Of a stretch of DNA of 64,000 nucleotides, positions 11,085-22,371 are shown one piece after another. Positions within the stretch are counted from its first letter, which is position 1, and each line of letters begins with the position of its first letter. The stretch lies in assembly GCF_001182745.1 (NCBI RefSeq), contig NZ_LN868939.1:2418001-2482000 (forward strand). The letters run 5' to 3'. The notes under the pieces were generated by a model. That model was not told the origin of the DNA, searched no databases, and was given only the letters and a program-made list of their open reading frames with translations. The position numbers and the translations under genes were made by a program. Origin of the DNA: Nocardia farcinica (lineage in GTDB: Bacteria; Actinomycetota; Actinomycetes; Mycobacteriales; Mycobacteriaceae).

Positions 11085-12647
11085 GTGTTCGAATCCCTGT
11101 CCGACCGGCTTACCGGTGCCCTGAAGGATCTGCGCGGTAAGGGGCGTCTGTCACCGGCCGACATCGACGCCACGTGCCGGGAGATCCGGTTGGCCCTGCT
11201 CGAGGCCGACGTCGCGCTGCCCGTGGTGCGCGGTTTCATCGCCAGGATCAAGGAGCGCGCCAAGGGCGCGGAGGTCTCCGCGGCGCTGAATCCCGCCCAG
11301 CAGGTCGTCAAGATCGTCAACGAGGAACTCGTCGGCATCCTCGGCGGCGAGACCCGCAGGCTCAACCTGGCCAAGACCCCGCCGACGGTGATCATGCTCG
11401 CCGGTCTGCAGGGCGCCGGTAAGACGACGCTGGCGGGCAAGCTCGCGAAATATCTGAAGGGGCAGGGACATCAGCCCTTGCTGGTGGCCTGCGACCTGCA
11501 GCGCCCCGGCGCCGTCACCCAGCTCCAGGTGGTCGGCGAGCGCGCGGGCGTGCCCGTCTTCGCCCCGCACCCGGGCACCTCGGTGGGCGGCGGGGAGAAC
11601 CCGCTGGGCATCACCGCGGCCGACCCGGTCGAGGTCGCGCGCGGCGGCGTCGCCGAGGCCCGCAACAAGCAGTACGACATCGTCATCGTCGACACCGCGG
11701 GCCGCCTCGGCATCGACGAGGAGCTGATGCGCCAGGCCGCGAGCATTCGCGACGCCGTCCAGCCGGACGAGACGCTGTTCGTGCTCGACGCCATGATCGG
11801 TCAGGACGCGGTGACCACCGCCGAAGCCTTCCGCGACGGCGTCGGCTTCACCGGCGTGGTGCTCACCAAGCTCGACGGCGACGCCCGCGGCGGTGCGGCG
11901 CTGTCGGTGCGCAACGTCACCGGCGCGCCGATCATGTTCGCCTCCACCGGTGAGAAGCTCGAGGACTTCGACGTCTTCCACCCGGACCGGATGGCCAGCC
12001 GCATCCTGGGCATGGGTGACGTGCTCACCCTCATCGAGCAGGCCGAACAGGTCTACGACGCGCAGCAGGCCGAGGAGGCCGCGCGCAAGATCGGCAGCGG
12101 CGAACTCACGCTGGAGGACTTCCTCGAGCAGATGCTCGCCATCCGCAAGATGGGCCCGATCGGCAATCTGCTGGGCATGCTGCCGGGCGCGGGTCAGATG
12201 AAGGACGTGCTCGCCCAGGTCGACGACAAGCAGCTCGACCGGGTGCAGGCGATCATCCGTGGCATGACCCCCGCCGAGCGGGCCAACCCCAAGATCATCA
12301 ACGCCTCCCGGCGCCTGCGCATCGCCAACGGCTCCGGTGTCACGGTCTCGGAGGTCAACCAGCTGGTCGACCGGTTCTTCGAGGCCAAGAAGATGATGGC
12401 GATGATGGGCCGCCAGATGGGCATGCCCGGCTCGCGCCGCAACGCCAAGAAGGGCAAGAAGGGCAAGAAGGGCGGTCGCGGCCCCACCCCGCCGAAGGTG
12501 CGCGGCGGATTCCCGGGCATGCCCGCCGGAATGCCGGGGATGCCCGCCGGGATGCCCGACATCTCCAACATGCCCGCGGGTCTCAACGAGCTGCCGCCGG
12601 GGCTGGAGAACTTCGATCTGTCGAAGCTGAAGTTCCCGAAGAAGTAG
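11085..12647 (+). CDS. ffh: Signal recognition particle protein Ffh
   Basis: SRP54 GTPase that binds 4.5S RNA and signal sequences and docks on FtsY. 520 residues: N domain 1-90, G domain with GLQGAGKTT at about 107-115 and VDTAGRLG near 203, then the Met-rich M domain with the RNA-binding stretch around 375-415. The C-terminal tail is unusually rich in Gly, Met and Pro (repeated MPGMPAGMP units, about 479-505) and in Lys just before (KKGKKGKKGG). GTG start with AGGAG at 11072, spacing 8. The SRP RNA gene is not seen in the window. Confidence 0.96.
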   Translation: MFESLSDRLTGALKDLRGKGRLSPADIDATCREIRLALLEADVALPVVRGFIARIKERAKGAEVSAALNPAQQVVKIVNEELVGILGGETRRLNLAKTPPTVIMLAGLQGAGKTTLAGKLAKYLKGQGHQPLLVACDLQRPGAVTQLQVVGERAGVPVFAPHPGTSVGGGENPLGITAADPVEVARGGVAEARNKQYDIVIVDTAGRLGIDEELMRQAASIRDAVQPDETLFVLDAMIGQDAVTTAEAFRDGVGFTGVVLTKLDGDARGGAALSVRNVTGAPIMFASTGEKLEDFDVFHPDRMASRILGMGDVLTLIEQAEQVYDAQQAEEAARKIGSGELTLEDFLEQMLAIRKMGPIGNLLGMLPGAGQMKDVLAQVDDKQLDRVQAIIRGMTPAERANPKIINASRRLRIANGSGVTVSEVNQLVDRFFEAKKMMAMMGRQMGMPGSRRNAKKGKKGKKGGRGPTPPKVRGGFPGMPAGMPGMPAGMPDISNMPAGLNELPPGLENFDLSKLKFPKK

Positions 12648-12767
12648 GCGCCCGGCCCGACTCGCGGCGCCCGAGCGCCACCCGCAGGCGGCGCGAACGG
12701 GACAGAATGGGACTCGCGAGCCTCGCCGCGGCACCGCGGCGGCGCACCGAGTGAGGGAGGTCCCGCC

Positions 12768-13862
12768 GTGCATCTTCGTGGAGTCGTTCTGCCCGACGAC
12801 GAGGTTCGTGACCTGTGGGTACACGACGGCCTGGTCTCGTTCGAGCCGATGCGGGATGCCGAAACCCTTTGTGACAGCGGCTGGATCGTGCCGGGCCTGG
12901 TCGACGCGCACTGCCACGTCGGCATTCGCTACGGCGGTGGCGACGAGGACCACGACGGCGCGATCGCCCAGGCCGAGATCGAACGCGACGCCGGTGCGCT
13001 GCTGCTGCGCGACGCGGGCTCGCCCATCGATACGCGCTTCATCGACGACCACGACGACCTGCCCCGCATCATCCGCGCGGGCAGGCACATCGCGCGGCCC
13101 AAACGCTACATCCGCGAGCTGGGGATCGAGCTCGACGACGAACGGGACCTGCCGCAGATCGTGGCCGAGCAGGCCCGCCGCGGCGACGGCTGGGTCAAGA
13201 TCGTCGGCGACTGGATCGACCGCTCCGTCGGCGATCTGCGCCCGCTGTGGAGCGATGCCGTCCTGGTCGAGGCGATCGAGGCCGCGCACGCCGAGGGCGC
13301 CCGGGTGACCGCGCACGTCTTCGGCGAGGACGCGCTGCCCGGGTTGATCAACGCCGGTATCGACTGTCTCGAGCACGGCACCGGCCTCACCGACGACACC
13401 ATCGCGATGATGGTCGAGCACGGCACCGCCCTGGTGCCCACCCTGATCAACATCGACACCTTCCCCGAGATCGCCGACAGCGCGGGCCGCTTCCCCGTCT
13501 ACGCCGCACACATGCGCGACCTGCACCGTCGCGTGCGCGACACCATCGGCAACGCCCACGACGCCGGCGTGCCGATCTACGCGGGCACCGACGCGGGCGG
13601 CTCGATCCGGCACGGCCGCATCGCCGACGAGATCGCCGCGCTCGGCAAGGCCGGGCTGTCGGCGCACGAGGCGCTCGGCGCGGCGTCCTGGGCGGCCCGC
13701 GACTGGCTCGGCAGGCCGGGCATCGCGCACGGGGCGCCCGCCGATTTCGTCGTCTACCGCGACGATCCGCGCGAGCATCCCGATGTGCTCACCGAGCCCG
13801 CCTGGGTGGTGCTGCGCGGGCGGGTGGTCAAGTCCGCCGATCCCGTCACCGGACACCGGTGA
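12768..13862 (+). CDS. Amidohydrolase family protein
   Basis: Metal-dependent hydrolase of the amidohydrolase (imidazolonepropionase/prolidase-like) superfamily, 364 residues. The metal motif is IVPGLVDAHCHVG (HxH at about 47-49). Later come WVKIVGDWID, AHVFGEDALPGLINAGIDCLEHG with two more candidate metal histidines, and YAGTDAGGSIRHGRI with the conserved Asp. The substrate is not evident. GTG start with GAGGGAGGT upstream. An amidohydrolase gene at this place, next to ffh, is also present in M. tuberculosis, so it belongs to the conserved neighbourhood. Confidence 0.85.
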   Translation: MHLRGVVLPDDEVRDLWVHDGLVSFEPMRDAETLCDSGWIVPGLVDAHCHVGIRYGGGDEDHDGAIAQAEIERDAGALLLRDAGSPIDTRFIDDHDDLPRIIRAGRHIARPKRYIRELGIELDDERDLPQIVAEQARRGDGWVKIVGDWIDRSVGDLRPLWSDAVLVEAIEAAHAEGARVTAHVFGEDALPGLINAGIDCLEHGTGLTDDTIAMMVEHGTALVPTLINIDTFPEIADSAGRFPVYAAHMRDLHRRVRDTIGNAHDAGVPIYAGTDAGGSIRHGRIADEIAALGKAGLSAHEALGAASWAARDWLGRPGIAHGAPADFVVYRDDPREHPDVLTEPAWVVLRGRVVKSADPVTGHR

Positions 13863-13957
13863 CCGGCGGGTCGACGAGGTTCCGGCGGAGGCGGGCCGGG
13901 CGTCGACGGTCCGCCTTCCCCGCGTGGGGGTAGCACCGATCCGAGGAGGAGGTCGCT

Positions 13958-14512
13958 GTGCGCGATCTGGTCGTCACCGAGAACATCACCGTCGACGGGG
14001 TGATCGAGGCCACCGAGGGATGGTTCACCGTCGGCAACGACGCCCTCGCGGAGCAGGCCGACATCAACGCCGAGTTGATGGCCCACACCGCCGCCTGCGA
14101 TGCGGTGCTGTTCGGTCGCCGCACCTTCGAGGACATGCGCGGATACTGGCCGCGGCAGGACGACGACCGCTCCGGCATCACCGATGACCTGAACACGATC
14201 CGCAAGTACGTGGTCTCCCGCACCATGACCGACCCCGCCTGGCACAACTCGGTGGTCCTGCGGGGGCTCGACGAGGTCGCGGCGGTGAAGCGGGAGCCGG
14301 GCAAGGACATCGTCTGCACCGGGAGCATCGAGCTGGTGCACCAGCTGATCGCGGCGGGGCTGGTCGACGAGTACCGGTTGTTCGTCTACCCGGTGGTGCT
14401 CGGGCGTGGCGCCCGCCTGTTCGGTGAGGGAGCGCGGCTGCCGCGGCTGCGGCTCGCCGAGAGCAAGCGGTTCCGTTCCGGGGTGGTGCTGCTGCGGTAC
14501 CGCCCGTCCTGA
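13958..14512 (+). CDS. RibD C-terminal / dihydrofolate-reductase-like protein
   Basis: Predicted NADPH-dependent reductase of the RibD-C/DHFR fold, 184 residues. Typical landmarks: LVVTENITVDGVIEA at the N terminus, CDAVLFGRRTFEDMRGYWP near 48, then KYVVSRTMTDPAW, the nucleotide-binding KDIVCTGSIELVHQLIAAGLVDEYRLFVYPVVLGRG. Family members are often stand-alone proteins with unknown substrates. GTG start with GGAGGAGG upstream. It sits just before the rpsP promoter and is probably its own unit. Confidence 0.85.
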   Translation: MRDLVVTENITVDGVIEATEGWFTVGNDALAEQADINAELMAHTAACDAVLFGRRTFEDMRGYWPRQDDDRSGITDDLNTIRKYVVSRTMTDPAWHNSVVLRGLDEVAAVKREPGKDIVCTGSIELVHQLIAAGLVDEYRLFVYPVVLGRGARLFGEGARLPRLRLAESKRFRSGVVLLRYRPS

Positions 14513-14519
14513 CCACGGA

Positions 14520-14554
14520 CCGATTTCGAGCCGGGCTGGCCCGTCTGGCACAAT
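14520..14554 (+). promoter_or_regulatory. rpsP promoter
   Basis: CCGATTTCG at 14520, then GGCCCGTCTGGCACAATG at 14538-14555 with CACAAT (14549-14554) as the -10. The same two elements with exactly the same spacing stand before rplS, and CCGATTT with the same 29-base offset to a -10 stands before rpsB. It leaves a leader of about 170 bases before the rpsP ATG. Confidence 0.7.
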
Positions 14555-14732
14555 GGACCACCGTCCTGGACAGGACAGTGTCAGCCCGTCTCCGGTTACG
14601 TACCGCGCGGCGGTCACGCACTCCAAGCGCAAAACCGGGCTCGCAGACCGTGCGGGTCGCTGAATTGCGCGGTGACCATCCTGGTCGTCGCCCTCGTGGC
14701 GGTGGCCGCCTACCCGAAAGAGGCAGATCAGC

Positions 14733-15167
14733 ATGGCTGTTCGCATCAAGCTCACCCGCCTGGGCAAGATCCGCAACCCGCAGTACCGCGTCGTCGTCGC
14801 CGACGCCCGCACCCGCCGTGACGGCCGGGCGATCGAGTCCATCGGCAAGTACCACCCGAAGGAAGAGCCTTCGCTGATCGAGATCGACTCCGAGCGCGTC
14901 CAGTACTGGCTGAGCGTCGGCGCGCAGCCGACCGAGCCGGTGCAGCGCCTGCTGGAGATCACCGGTGACTGGCAGAAGTTCAAGGGCCTGCCCGGCGCCG
15001 AGGGCACCCTGAAGGTGAAGGCCGCCAAGCCGTCCAAGCTGGACCTGTTCAACGCCGCGCTGGCCGCCGCCGAGAACGAGCCCGTCGCCGAGGCCGTCAC
15101 CCCGAAGAAGAAGGCCAAGAAGGACGACGCCGCCGCCGAGTCGACCGAGGCCGAGGCCGCCGAGTAA
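14733..15167 (+). CDS. rpsP: 30S ribosomal protein S16
   Basis: Small-subunit protein S16, 144 residues. The S16 domain ([27 protein letters not shown] through [16 protein letters not shown]) is followed by a long Ala/Glu/Lys-rich tail typical of actinobacterial S16. ATG 14733 preceded by GAAAGAGG. The stop overlaps the ATG of the KH-domain gene (TAATGA), and rimM and trmD follow, forming the usual rpsP-khpA-rimM-trmD operon for ribosome assembly and tRNA modification. Confidence 0.96.
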   Translation: MAVRIKLTRLGKIRNPQYRVVVADARTRRDGRAIESIGKYHPKEEPSLIEIDSERVQYWLSVGAQPTEPVQRLLEITGDWQKFKGLPGAEGTLKVKAAKPSKLDLFNAALAAAENEPVAEAVTPKKKAKKDDAAAESTEAEAAE

Positions 15168-15409
15168 TGAGCGCCGTCGTCGCCGATGCCGTCGAGCACC
15201 TCGTGCGCGGCATCGTCGCCAATCCCGATGACGTCCGCGTCGAGCTGATCACCGGCCGTCGCGGACGCACCGTCGAGGTGCACGTGCACCCCGACGACCT
15301 GGGCAAGGTGATCGGTCGCGGTGGTCGCACCGCGACCGCGCTGCGCACCCTGGTCGCGGGCATCGGCGGCCGGGGCATCCGGGTCGACGTGGTCGACACC
15401 GACCAGTAG
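15167..15409 (+). CDS. khpA: KH-domain RNA-binding protein KhpA
   Basis: 80-residue protein made of one KH domain with the RNA-contacting loop IGRGGRTATALRT. It contributes to RNA binding with its partner KhpB (Jag) in other Gram-positive bacteria. Translationally coupled to rpsP by a one-base overlap; rimM follows 15 bases later. The same small gene lies between rpsP and rimM in M. tuberculosis. Confidence 0.93.
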   Translation: MSAVVADAVEHLVRGIVANPDDVRVELITGRRGRTVEVHVHPDDLGKVIGRGGRTATALRTLVAGIGGRGIRVDVVDTDQ

Positions 15410-15424
15410 CCGGAGACGCCGCCG

Positions 15425-15949
15425 ATGGAACTCGTCGTGGGACGGGTCGCCAAATCGCACGGGGTGCGCGGAGAACTCGTCGTCGAGGTCCGCACCGACG
15501 ACCCCGACGCGCGCTTCGCCGGGGGCACCGTCCTGCGCGGGCGGCTGCCGCGCTCGACCGAGGTGCGGGAATTCACCGTGGAGTCGGCCCGGGAACACTC
15601 GGGCCGGCTTCTGGTGTCCCTGGCCGGGGTCGACGACCGGTCCGCCGCCGACGCGCTGCGCGGCACGTTGTTCGTCGTCGACAGCGCCGAACTGCCGCCC
15701 TCGGACGATCCGGACGAGTTCTACGATCACGAACTCGAGGGCCTGAGTGTGCGCGACACGGCCGGTGCCGTGCTCGGTACCGTCACCGAAGTGCTGCATT
15801 CGGCCGCCGGTGAACTGCTCTCGGTGCGAGCCGCCGAGGACGGGCGGGAGATCCTGATCCCGTTCGTCACCGCCATCGTGCCGACCGTCTCGGTCGCCGA
15901 GGGGTACGTCGTGATCGATCCGCCCGAGGGCCTGCTCGATCCGGAATGA
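15425..15949 (+). CDS. rimM: 16S rRNA processing protein RimM
   Basis: Assembly factor for the 30S head domain, which binds S19. 174 residues: N-terminal RimM barrel ([23 protein letters not shown]) and C-terminal PRC-barrel ([15 protein letters not shown]... [30 protein letters not shown]). Length and ends are typical. It sits between khpA and trmD in the rpsP operon. Confidence 0.95.
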   Translation: MELVVGRVAKSHGVRGELVVEVRTDDPDARFAGGTVLRGRLPRSTEVREFTVESAREHSGRLLVSLAGVDDRSAADALRGTLFVVDSAELPPSDDPDEFYDHELEGLSVRDTAGAVLGTVTEVLHSAAGELLSVRAAEDGREILIPFVTAIVPTVSVAEGYVVIDPPEGLLDPE

Positions 15950-15959
15950 CACGGGCCGC

Positions 15960-16655
15960 ATGAAACTCGACGTCGTCACCATCTTCCCCGAATATCTGGA
16001 GCCGTTGCGCACGGCGCTGCTGGGCAAGGCCATCGACAAGGGACTGATCTCCGTCGACGTGCACGACCTGCGCCGCTGGACGCACGACGTGCACAAGTCC
16101 GTCGACGACGCCCCCTACGGCGGCGGACCCGGCATGGTCATGAAGCCGACCGTGTGGGGCGACGCGCTCGACGCGGTGTGCCCCGACGACGCGCTGCTCG
16201 TCGTCCCCACCCCGGCCGGCGTGCCCTTCACCCAGGCCACCGCGCAGCGCTGGGCCGCCGAACGCCACCTGGTGTTCGCGTGCGGTCGCTACGAGGGCAT
16301 CGACCAGCGTGTCTTCGACGACGCCGCCCGGCGGGTGCGCGTCGAGGAGGTCAGCATCGGCGACTACGTGCTGATCGGCGGCGAGGCGGCGGTGCTGGTG
16401 ATGGTCGAGGCGGTCGTCCGGCTGCTGCCCGGGGTGCTCGGGAATCAGCAGTCCCACGAACAGGATTCGTTCTCCGACGGCCTGCTCGAGGGGCCCAGCT
16501 ACACCCGCCCGGTGAGCTGGCGCGGCCTCGAGGTGCCGCCGATCCTGCTCTCCGGTGACCACGCCAAGGTCGCGGCGTGGCGGCGCGAGCAGTCGCTGGC
16601 CCGCACCAGGGAACGCCGTCCCGACCTGTTGCCGCCGGAGTCGTCGTCGGGCTGA
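15960..16655 (+). CDS. trmD: tRNA (guanine-N1)-methyltransferase TrmD
   Basis: Makes m1G37 next to the anticodon, preventing +1 frameshifts; uses S-adenosylmethionine in a trefoil knot. 231 residues. Typical blocks: [53 protein letters not shown] and [20 protein letters not shown]. Ten bases after rimM; last gene of the rpsP operon, ending 6 bases from a convergent lipoprotein gene. Confidence 0.96.
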   Translation: MKLDVVTIFPEYLEPLRTALLGKAIDKGLISVDVHDLRRWTHDVHKSVDDAPYGGGPGMVMKPTVWGDALDAVCPDDALLVVPTPAGVPFTQATAQRWAAERHLVFACGRYEGIDQRVFDDAARRVRVEEVSIGDYVLIGGEAAVLVMVEAVVRLLPGVLGNQQSHEQDSFSDGLLEGPSYTRPVSWRGLEVPPILLSGDHAKVAAWRREQSLARTRERRPDLLPPESSSG

Positions 16656-16661
16656 CCGACC

Positions 16662-17852
16662 TCACTCGGCCGGAACCACCGCCACGGTGCCGTCCGCACC
16701 CGGCACCAGGAGTCCCCACGGCGCCATGGTGGGGTTGTCGCGGCGGGCGAGTGCCATCGTCAGCGTCGGTTGTTCGTCGCGCACACTCGGCCCCGGACCG
16801 GCGACCAGCGTGCGCGTACCGTCGCCCATGTCGTAGGCGACCAGCGAGACCGCGTTGTCCCCGAGCCGTTTCCGCATGGTGGCGAGCAGGACGTTACTGC
16901 TCACCGCGGCGGTGAGCGGAAGGACTTCTTCCCGCTCGTCGAGCGGCGCCGTCCACCGCACCCGGCCGTCGGCCTCCTCCAGCCGCATGGCGGTGTTCTC
17001 CGCCAGCGTCGTGCTGTCCATGACCAGCGACACCCCGTCCGGACGGGGGAGCCGGTACCGCGAGCCGGGGGCGGCGGGCCTGCGAGCGAGTGGTTCGCCG
17101 GTCGTGATGTCGAGGACGTCGGTCTCCCCGCTGCTCAGTTTCACCGCCAGGGTGTTGCGCGACTCGACGGCGACGTGGTCGCCACCGGTGAGCTGCCGCT
17201 GCCAGCGCACCGCCCCGTCGCGTGGATCCAGCGCTGCGACCCACTGGTCGGCACCCTTGCCGTCGGGGCCGGTCGCCGTGTGGCAACGGATCAGCACCAC
17301 GTCGCGGATCCACACCGGAACGAGCGCGTCCTCGGTGGGCGGGCAGCCGAAGGAGGCGAGGGACACCGACCAGGCCTGGGTGCCGGTGCGGGCGTCGGCG
17401 AAGGTCACCGTTCCGTCGGCGGTGTCGCCCTGGGTCCACTCCTCGGCCGCCGTGCTCCACAGTTGCTCGCCGGTTTCGGTCGAGTACGCGACCAGTCCCG
17501 GGGTGCCCTCCCAGCCCACGAGCAGCACCGGCTGGAACAACACCGGCCGCACCCGGTCGGTGTCGGGCCGGGCGCCGTCCTTGCGCAGGGTCCACTGTCG
17601 CGTGCCGTCGGGGGCGAAACCGACGACCGCGTCCTCGGTCACGGTGTAGAGGCCGGTCTCGGTCACCCCGATTTCGCGGTGGGCGCCGACCTCGAGGGTG
17701 CGGATGGCCGCCAGATCCAGGACCGGCGCGTCCGGCGGTCCGCCCGGCCCCTGCGCGTCCGGCGCGCCGAGACCGCACGCGGCCATGGTGAGCGCCAGTG
17801 CGACACCGACGACGACCCGCGCCAGTACGCGCATGCTGATGTTCCCACCCAT
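16662..17852 (-). CDS. PQQ-like beta-propeller lipoprotein
   Basis: Predicted exported lipoprotein, 396 residues. The signal peptide ends in TMAAC with the lipid-modified Cys26. The rest looks like a beta-propeller of PQQ-like repeats: VGFAPDGTRQWTLRKDG, LVAYSTETGEQLWSTAAEEW, VAALDPRDGAVRWQRQL, RLEEADGRVRWTAPLDE. No function is evident; such proteins often act as scaffolds in the envelope. ATG 17852 has GGGAGGGGGAG 7 bases upstream. It is convergent with trmD; the M. tuberculosis gene lppW occupies this position, but I cannot show they are related. Confidence 0.8.
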   Translation of the reverse strand: MGGNISMRVLARVVVGVALALTMAACGLGAPDAQGPGGPPDAPVLDLAAIRTLEVGAHREIGVTETGLYTVTEDAVVGFAPDGTRQWTLRKDGARPDTDRVRPVLFQPVLLVGWEGTPGLVAYSTETGEQLWSTAAEEWTQGDTADGTVTFADARTGTQAWSVSLASFGCPPTEDALVPVWIRDVVLIRCHTATGPDGKGADQWVAALDPRDGAVRWQRQLTGGDHVAVESRNTLAVKLSSGETDVLDITTGEPLARRPAAPGSRYRLPRPDGVSLVMDSTTLAENTAMRLEEADGRVRWTAPLDEREEVLPLTAAVSSNVLLATMRKRLGDNAVSLVAYDMGDGTRTLVAGPGPSVRDEQPTLTMALARRDNPTMAPWGLLVPGADGTVAVVPAE

Positions 17853-17956
17853 GATCGAACTCCCCCTCCCGGAATCGGACGGGGTCGATCATCGCACGCG
17901 CGGCCGCACCGCGGAATGTGTGGCCCGACGGCTGTGGACGACGGCAGCGCTGTGGA

Positions 17957-18805
17957 TTACGGCAGCAAACCCAGCCGACGGGCGGTGACCACGGCCTCGT
18001 GCCTCGAATGCGCGTCCAGCTTGGTCATGGCGTTGCGCAGGTAGCTCTTCACCGTCTCGGGTCCGAGGGAAAGCCGCTGCGCCACTTCCTGATTCGTGCA
18101 TCCGAGCGCCACCTCGGAGAGCACGTCGAGCTCCCGCCGGGAGAGTTTGGGTGCGGTGGGGGAGGTCTCGCCGGTGAGCATCCTGGTCAGCCGGGCGCAC
18201 ACGCCGTGCAGCCGCTCCCGGGTGCGCTCGTCGCGCACCGTGCCCGCCAACCCGCGCAGTTCGGCGTTGATCTCGCGCAGTTCCTCGGTCAGCTCCGGTC
18301 CGGCCTCGCGGGCCGGGCTGGCCACCTCGAGCAACCGCAGCCGCCGGTCGACCTCGTCGCGGATGGCGATCTCGGTGGCCAGGCGCCTGCTCGCCCGCAC
18401 GATCAGATCGGCCGTGCGGTCCCCGACCGGCCCGCCGCGGGTGGCCGCGTAGAGCACCGCCCGCGACCGGTCGCCGACCACCACCGGCACCGCCGCGACC
18501 GAGCGGATGCCCTCGCCGGAGACCGGCTCGTCGTAGTGGTGGGTGATCGTGGAGGCGTTGCGGTAGTCCGCGACCGAGGCGGGCCTGCGCAGGTCCATCA
18601 CCCGGCCGCCGAGTCCTGAACTGCGCAGTACCGGCAGCCCGCGCAAGCCGTTGGTCTTGGTGCCGAAGAACTCCGAGAGCAGCAGGGTGTCTTCGTGGAC
18701 TTCGCCGCCGAACACCACCGGTACACCCGTCTCTCGGGCGATCCAGCGGATCTCGGCGCGCAGCGCGTCACCGTCGCGCGGGCGCAGCAGGGAGGTGCCT
18801 GTCAA
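17957..18805 (-). CDS. RamA-like GAF/LuxR-type regulator
   Basis: Transcription regulator with an N-terminal GAF-like domain (about 20-140) and a C-terminal LuxR HTH (LSRRELDVLSEVALGCTNQE through VKSYLRNAMTKLDAHSRHEA). From TTG 18805 it is 282 residues, the length I recall for RamA of Corynebacterium glutamicum, and the pattern of conserved blocks also matches (GGRV, VADY, then ETVKSYLR and ending LGLLP). RamA controls acetate and central carbon genes. TTG 18805 has AAAGGGG 8-9 bases upstream; GTG 18814 is too close to it. Divergent from two acyl-CoA synthetase genes, its likely targets. Confidence 0.8.
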   Translation of the reverse strand: MTGTSLLRPRDGDALRAEIRWIARETGVPVVFGGEVHEDTLLLSEFFGTKTNGLRGLPVLRSSGLGGRVMDLRRPASVADYRNASTITHHYDEPVSGEGIRSVAAVPVVVGDRSRAVLYAATRGGPVGDRTADLIVRASRRLATEIAIRDEVDRRLRLLEVASPAREAGPELTEELREINAELRGLAGTVRDERTRERLHGVCARLTRMLTGETSPTAPKLSRRELDVLSEVALGCTNQEVAQRLSLGPETVKSYLRNAMTKLDAHSRHEAVVTARRLGLLP

Positions 18806-18812
18806 GGGTTTC

Positions 18813-18828
18813 ACCCCTTTTCGGGGGT
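18813..18828. promoter_or_regulatory. Putative RamA-type sites in the divergent promoter
   Basis: ACCCC (18813) and GGGGGT (18823) form a 5-bp inverted repeat; RamA is known to bind stretches of 4-6 C or G flanked by A/T. A second small repeat, AAGGG/CCCTT, overlaps it at 18804-18819. The site lies between the regulator start (18805) and the synthetase start (18901), so it could serve autoregulation and control of the synthetases. Confidence 0.4.
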
Positions 18829-18900
18829 AGTCGTCAACGTGATCCGACCCACATTCTATTCGACACCGGGGAGCTGGATCACCGAGGAGGAGAGAGCACG

Positions 18901-20546
18901 ATGACGATCGACGTGGACGCACGGGTGCGTGAGTTCCTGGACACCTACGACGGACCCGACGCCTGCGCCGCGGAACTGCTGTGCGACCGGCACCCCGCGG
19001 ACGCGGTCGCCTTCACGGTGATCGAGTCGGATCTGTCCTCGACCGACCTCACCTACGGTGAGCTGCGCGAGCGATCCGCACGGTTCGCCGCGGCGCTCGC
19101 CGGTCTCGGCGTCGGCCCGGGCGATCGGGTCGCCACGCTGATGGCCAAGTCCGCGGACCTGGTGGTCGCGCTGCTGGGCATCTGGCGGCGCGGCGCGGTG
19201 CATGTGCCGCTGTTCACCGCCTTCGCCCCGCCCGCGATCGCGCTGCGGCTGGACGCGAGCCGCACGGTGGCGGTGATCGCCGACGCCGATCAGGCCGCCA
19301 AGCTGCTGCCGGGTGAGGACATCCCGGCCGAGGTCCCGTGGCGGCTGATCGTCGCCGGTCAGGTCCCCGAGTCGCTGGCCGTGCGCGAGCCGCTGCGCTT
19401 CGCCGAGCTGCTGGAGTCCTACGACGCCGACGATCCACGTGGCGCGGCCGTCGCGGTCGGCGGTGACGGGCTGCTGGTGCAGCTGTTCACCAGTGGTACC
19501 ACCGGCACGCCGAAGGGCGTCCCGATTCCGGTGCGCGCGCTGGCCTCGTTCCACGCCTACCAGGAGTTCGCCCTCGACGTGCGCCCGGACGACGTGTTCT
19601 GGAACGCCGCCGACCCGGGCTGGGCCTACGGCCTCTACTACGCGATCCTGGCGCCGCTGGCCGCCGGCACCCGCAGCCTGCTGCTGCACGCCGGGTTCTC
19701 GCCCGCGCTGACCTGGCAGGTGCTGGAGAAGTTCGGCGTCACCAACTTCGCCGCCGCCCCCACCGTGTACCGGGCGCTGCGCTCCGACGACGGGCCCGCG
19801 CCCGCCGGTATCTCGCTGCGCCGGGCGTCCTCGGCGGGCGAACCGCTCACCCCGGAGGTGGTGGCCTGGTCCGCGCGCACCCTCGGGGTGCCGGTGCGCG
19901 ACCACTACGGGCAGACCGAGCACGGCATGGTCATCTGCAACGCCTGGCACGACCAGCTGAACGCGGCCGCGCCGCTGGGCTCGATGGGCCGCCAGCTGCC
20001 GGGCTGGACCTGCGCGGTGCTCTCCGACACCGCCGACGTCGAGGCCGCCCCCGGCGAGCTGGGCAGGCTGGCCATCGACACCACCCGCAGCCCGCTGATG
20101 TGGTTCCTCGGCTACCTCGACGCCCCCGAGCGCACCGCGCAACGCTTCACCGCCGACGGCCGCTGGTACCTGACCGGTGACGCCGGCTCCCGCGACGCCG
20201 ACGGCTTCTTCACCTTCTCGGCCCGCGACGACGACGTCATCATCATGGCCGGGTACCGCATCGGCCCGTTCGAGGTCGAGAGCGTGCTGGTCATGCACGA
20301 CGACGTCGCCGAGGCCGCCGTGGTCGGCCTGCCCGACGAACTGCGCGGCGAGGTGCTCGAGGCGTTCGTGGTGCTGCGCTCCGGTGTCGACGGCAGCGCG
20401 GAGCTCGCCGCGGAGCTGCAGCAGTTGGTGAAGCAGAAGTTCGCGGCGCACGCCTACCCGCGCCGCGTGCATTTCGTGGACAGTCTGCCCAAGACGCCCA
20501 GTGGCAAGGTGCAGCGTTTCGTGCTGCGCGAACAGGAGGCCAAGCG

Positions 20547-20550
<4 letters not shown>
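18901..20550 (+). CDS. AMP-binding acyl-CoA synthetase (acetyl/medium-chain type)
   Basis: Adenylate-forming enzyme that activates a carboxylic acid to its CoA thioester, 549 residues. Motifs: P-loop [10 protein letters not shown] near 198-207, [21 protein letters not shown] as in acetyl- and medium-chain synthetases, [10 protein letters not shown] near 334, WYLTGD, and [11 protein letters not shown] near 528 with the catalytic Lys. The substrate is unknown; the nearest look is the acetate/propionate/medium-chain (MACS) group. ATG with GAGGAGGAGAG upstream. It overlaps the next synthetase by 4 bases and is divergent from the RamA-like regulator. Confidence 0.88.
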
Positions 20551-22214
<1,664 letters not shown>

Positions 22215-22371
22215 TCGGCACGCACACAGCCGCGCGCGCCGGGTGCGTCGGCGGATCCCCCGGGATCCGCTCCGGCGCCCCGGCGCGTCGCCGTATCCGG
22301 CGCACGCACCGGGAAACGCCGCGGAGAGGCGGAGCAGCCGCCGTCGGTGGGAGCCGCTAGTGTTGCCGCTC

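Noticed and set aside
11080..11105. tRNA T-loop-like sequence GTTCGAATCC
   Set aside because: It is the start of ffh (GTG TTC GAA TCC); no acceptor stem, anticodon arm or 3' partner can be folded around it.
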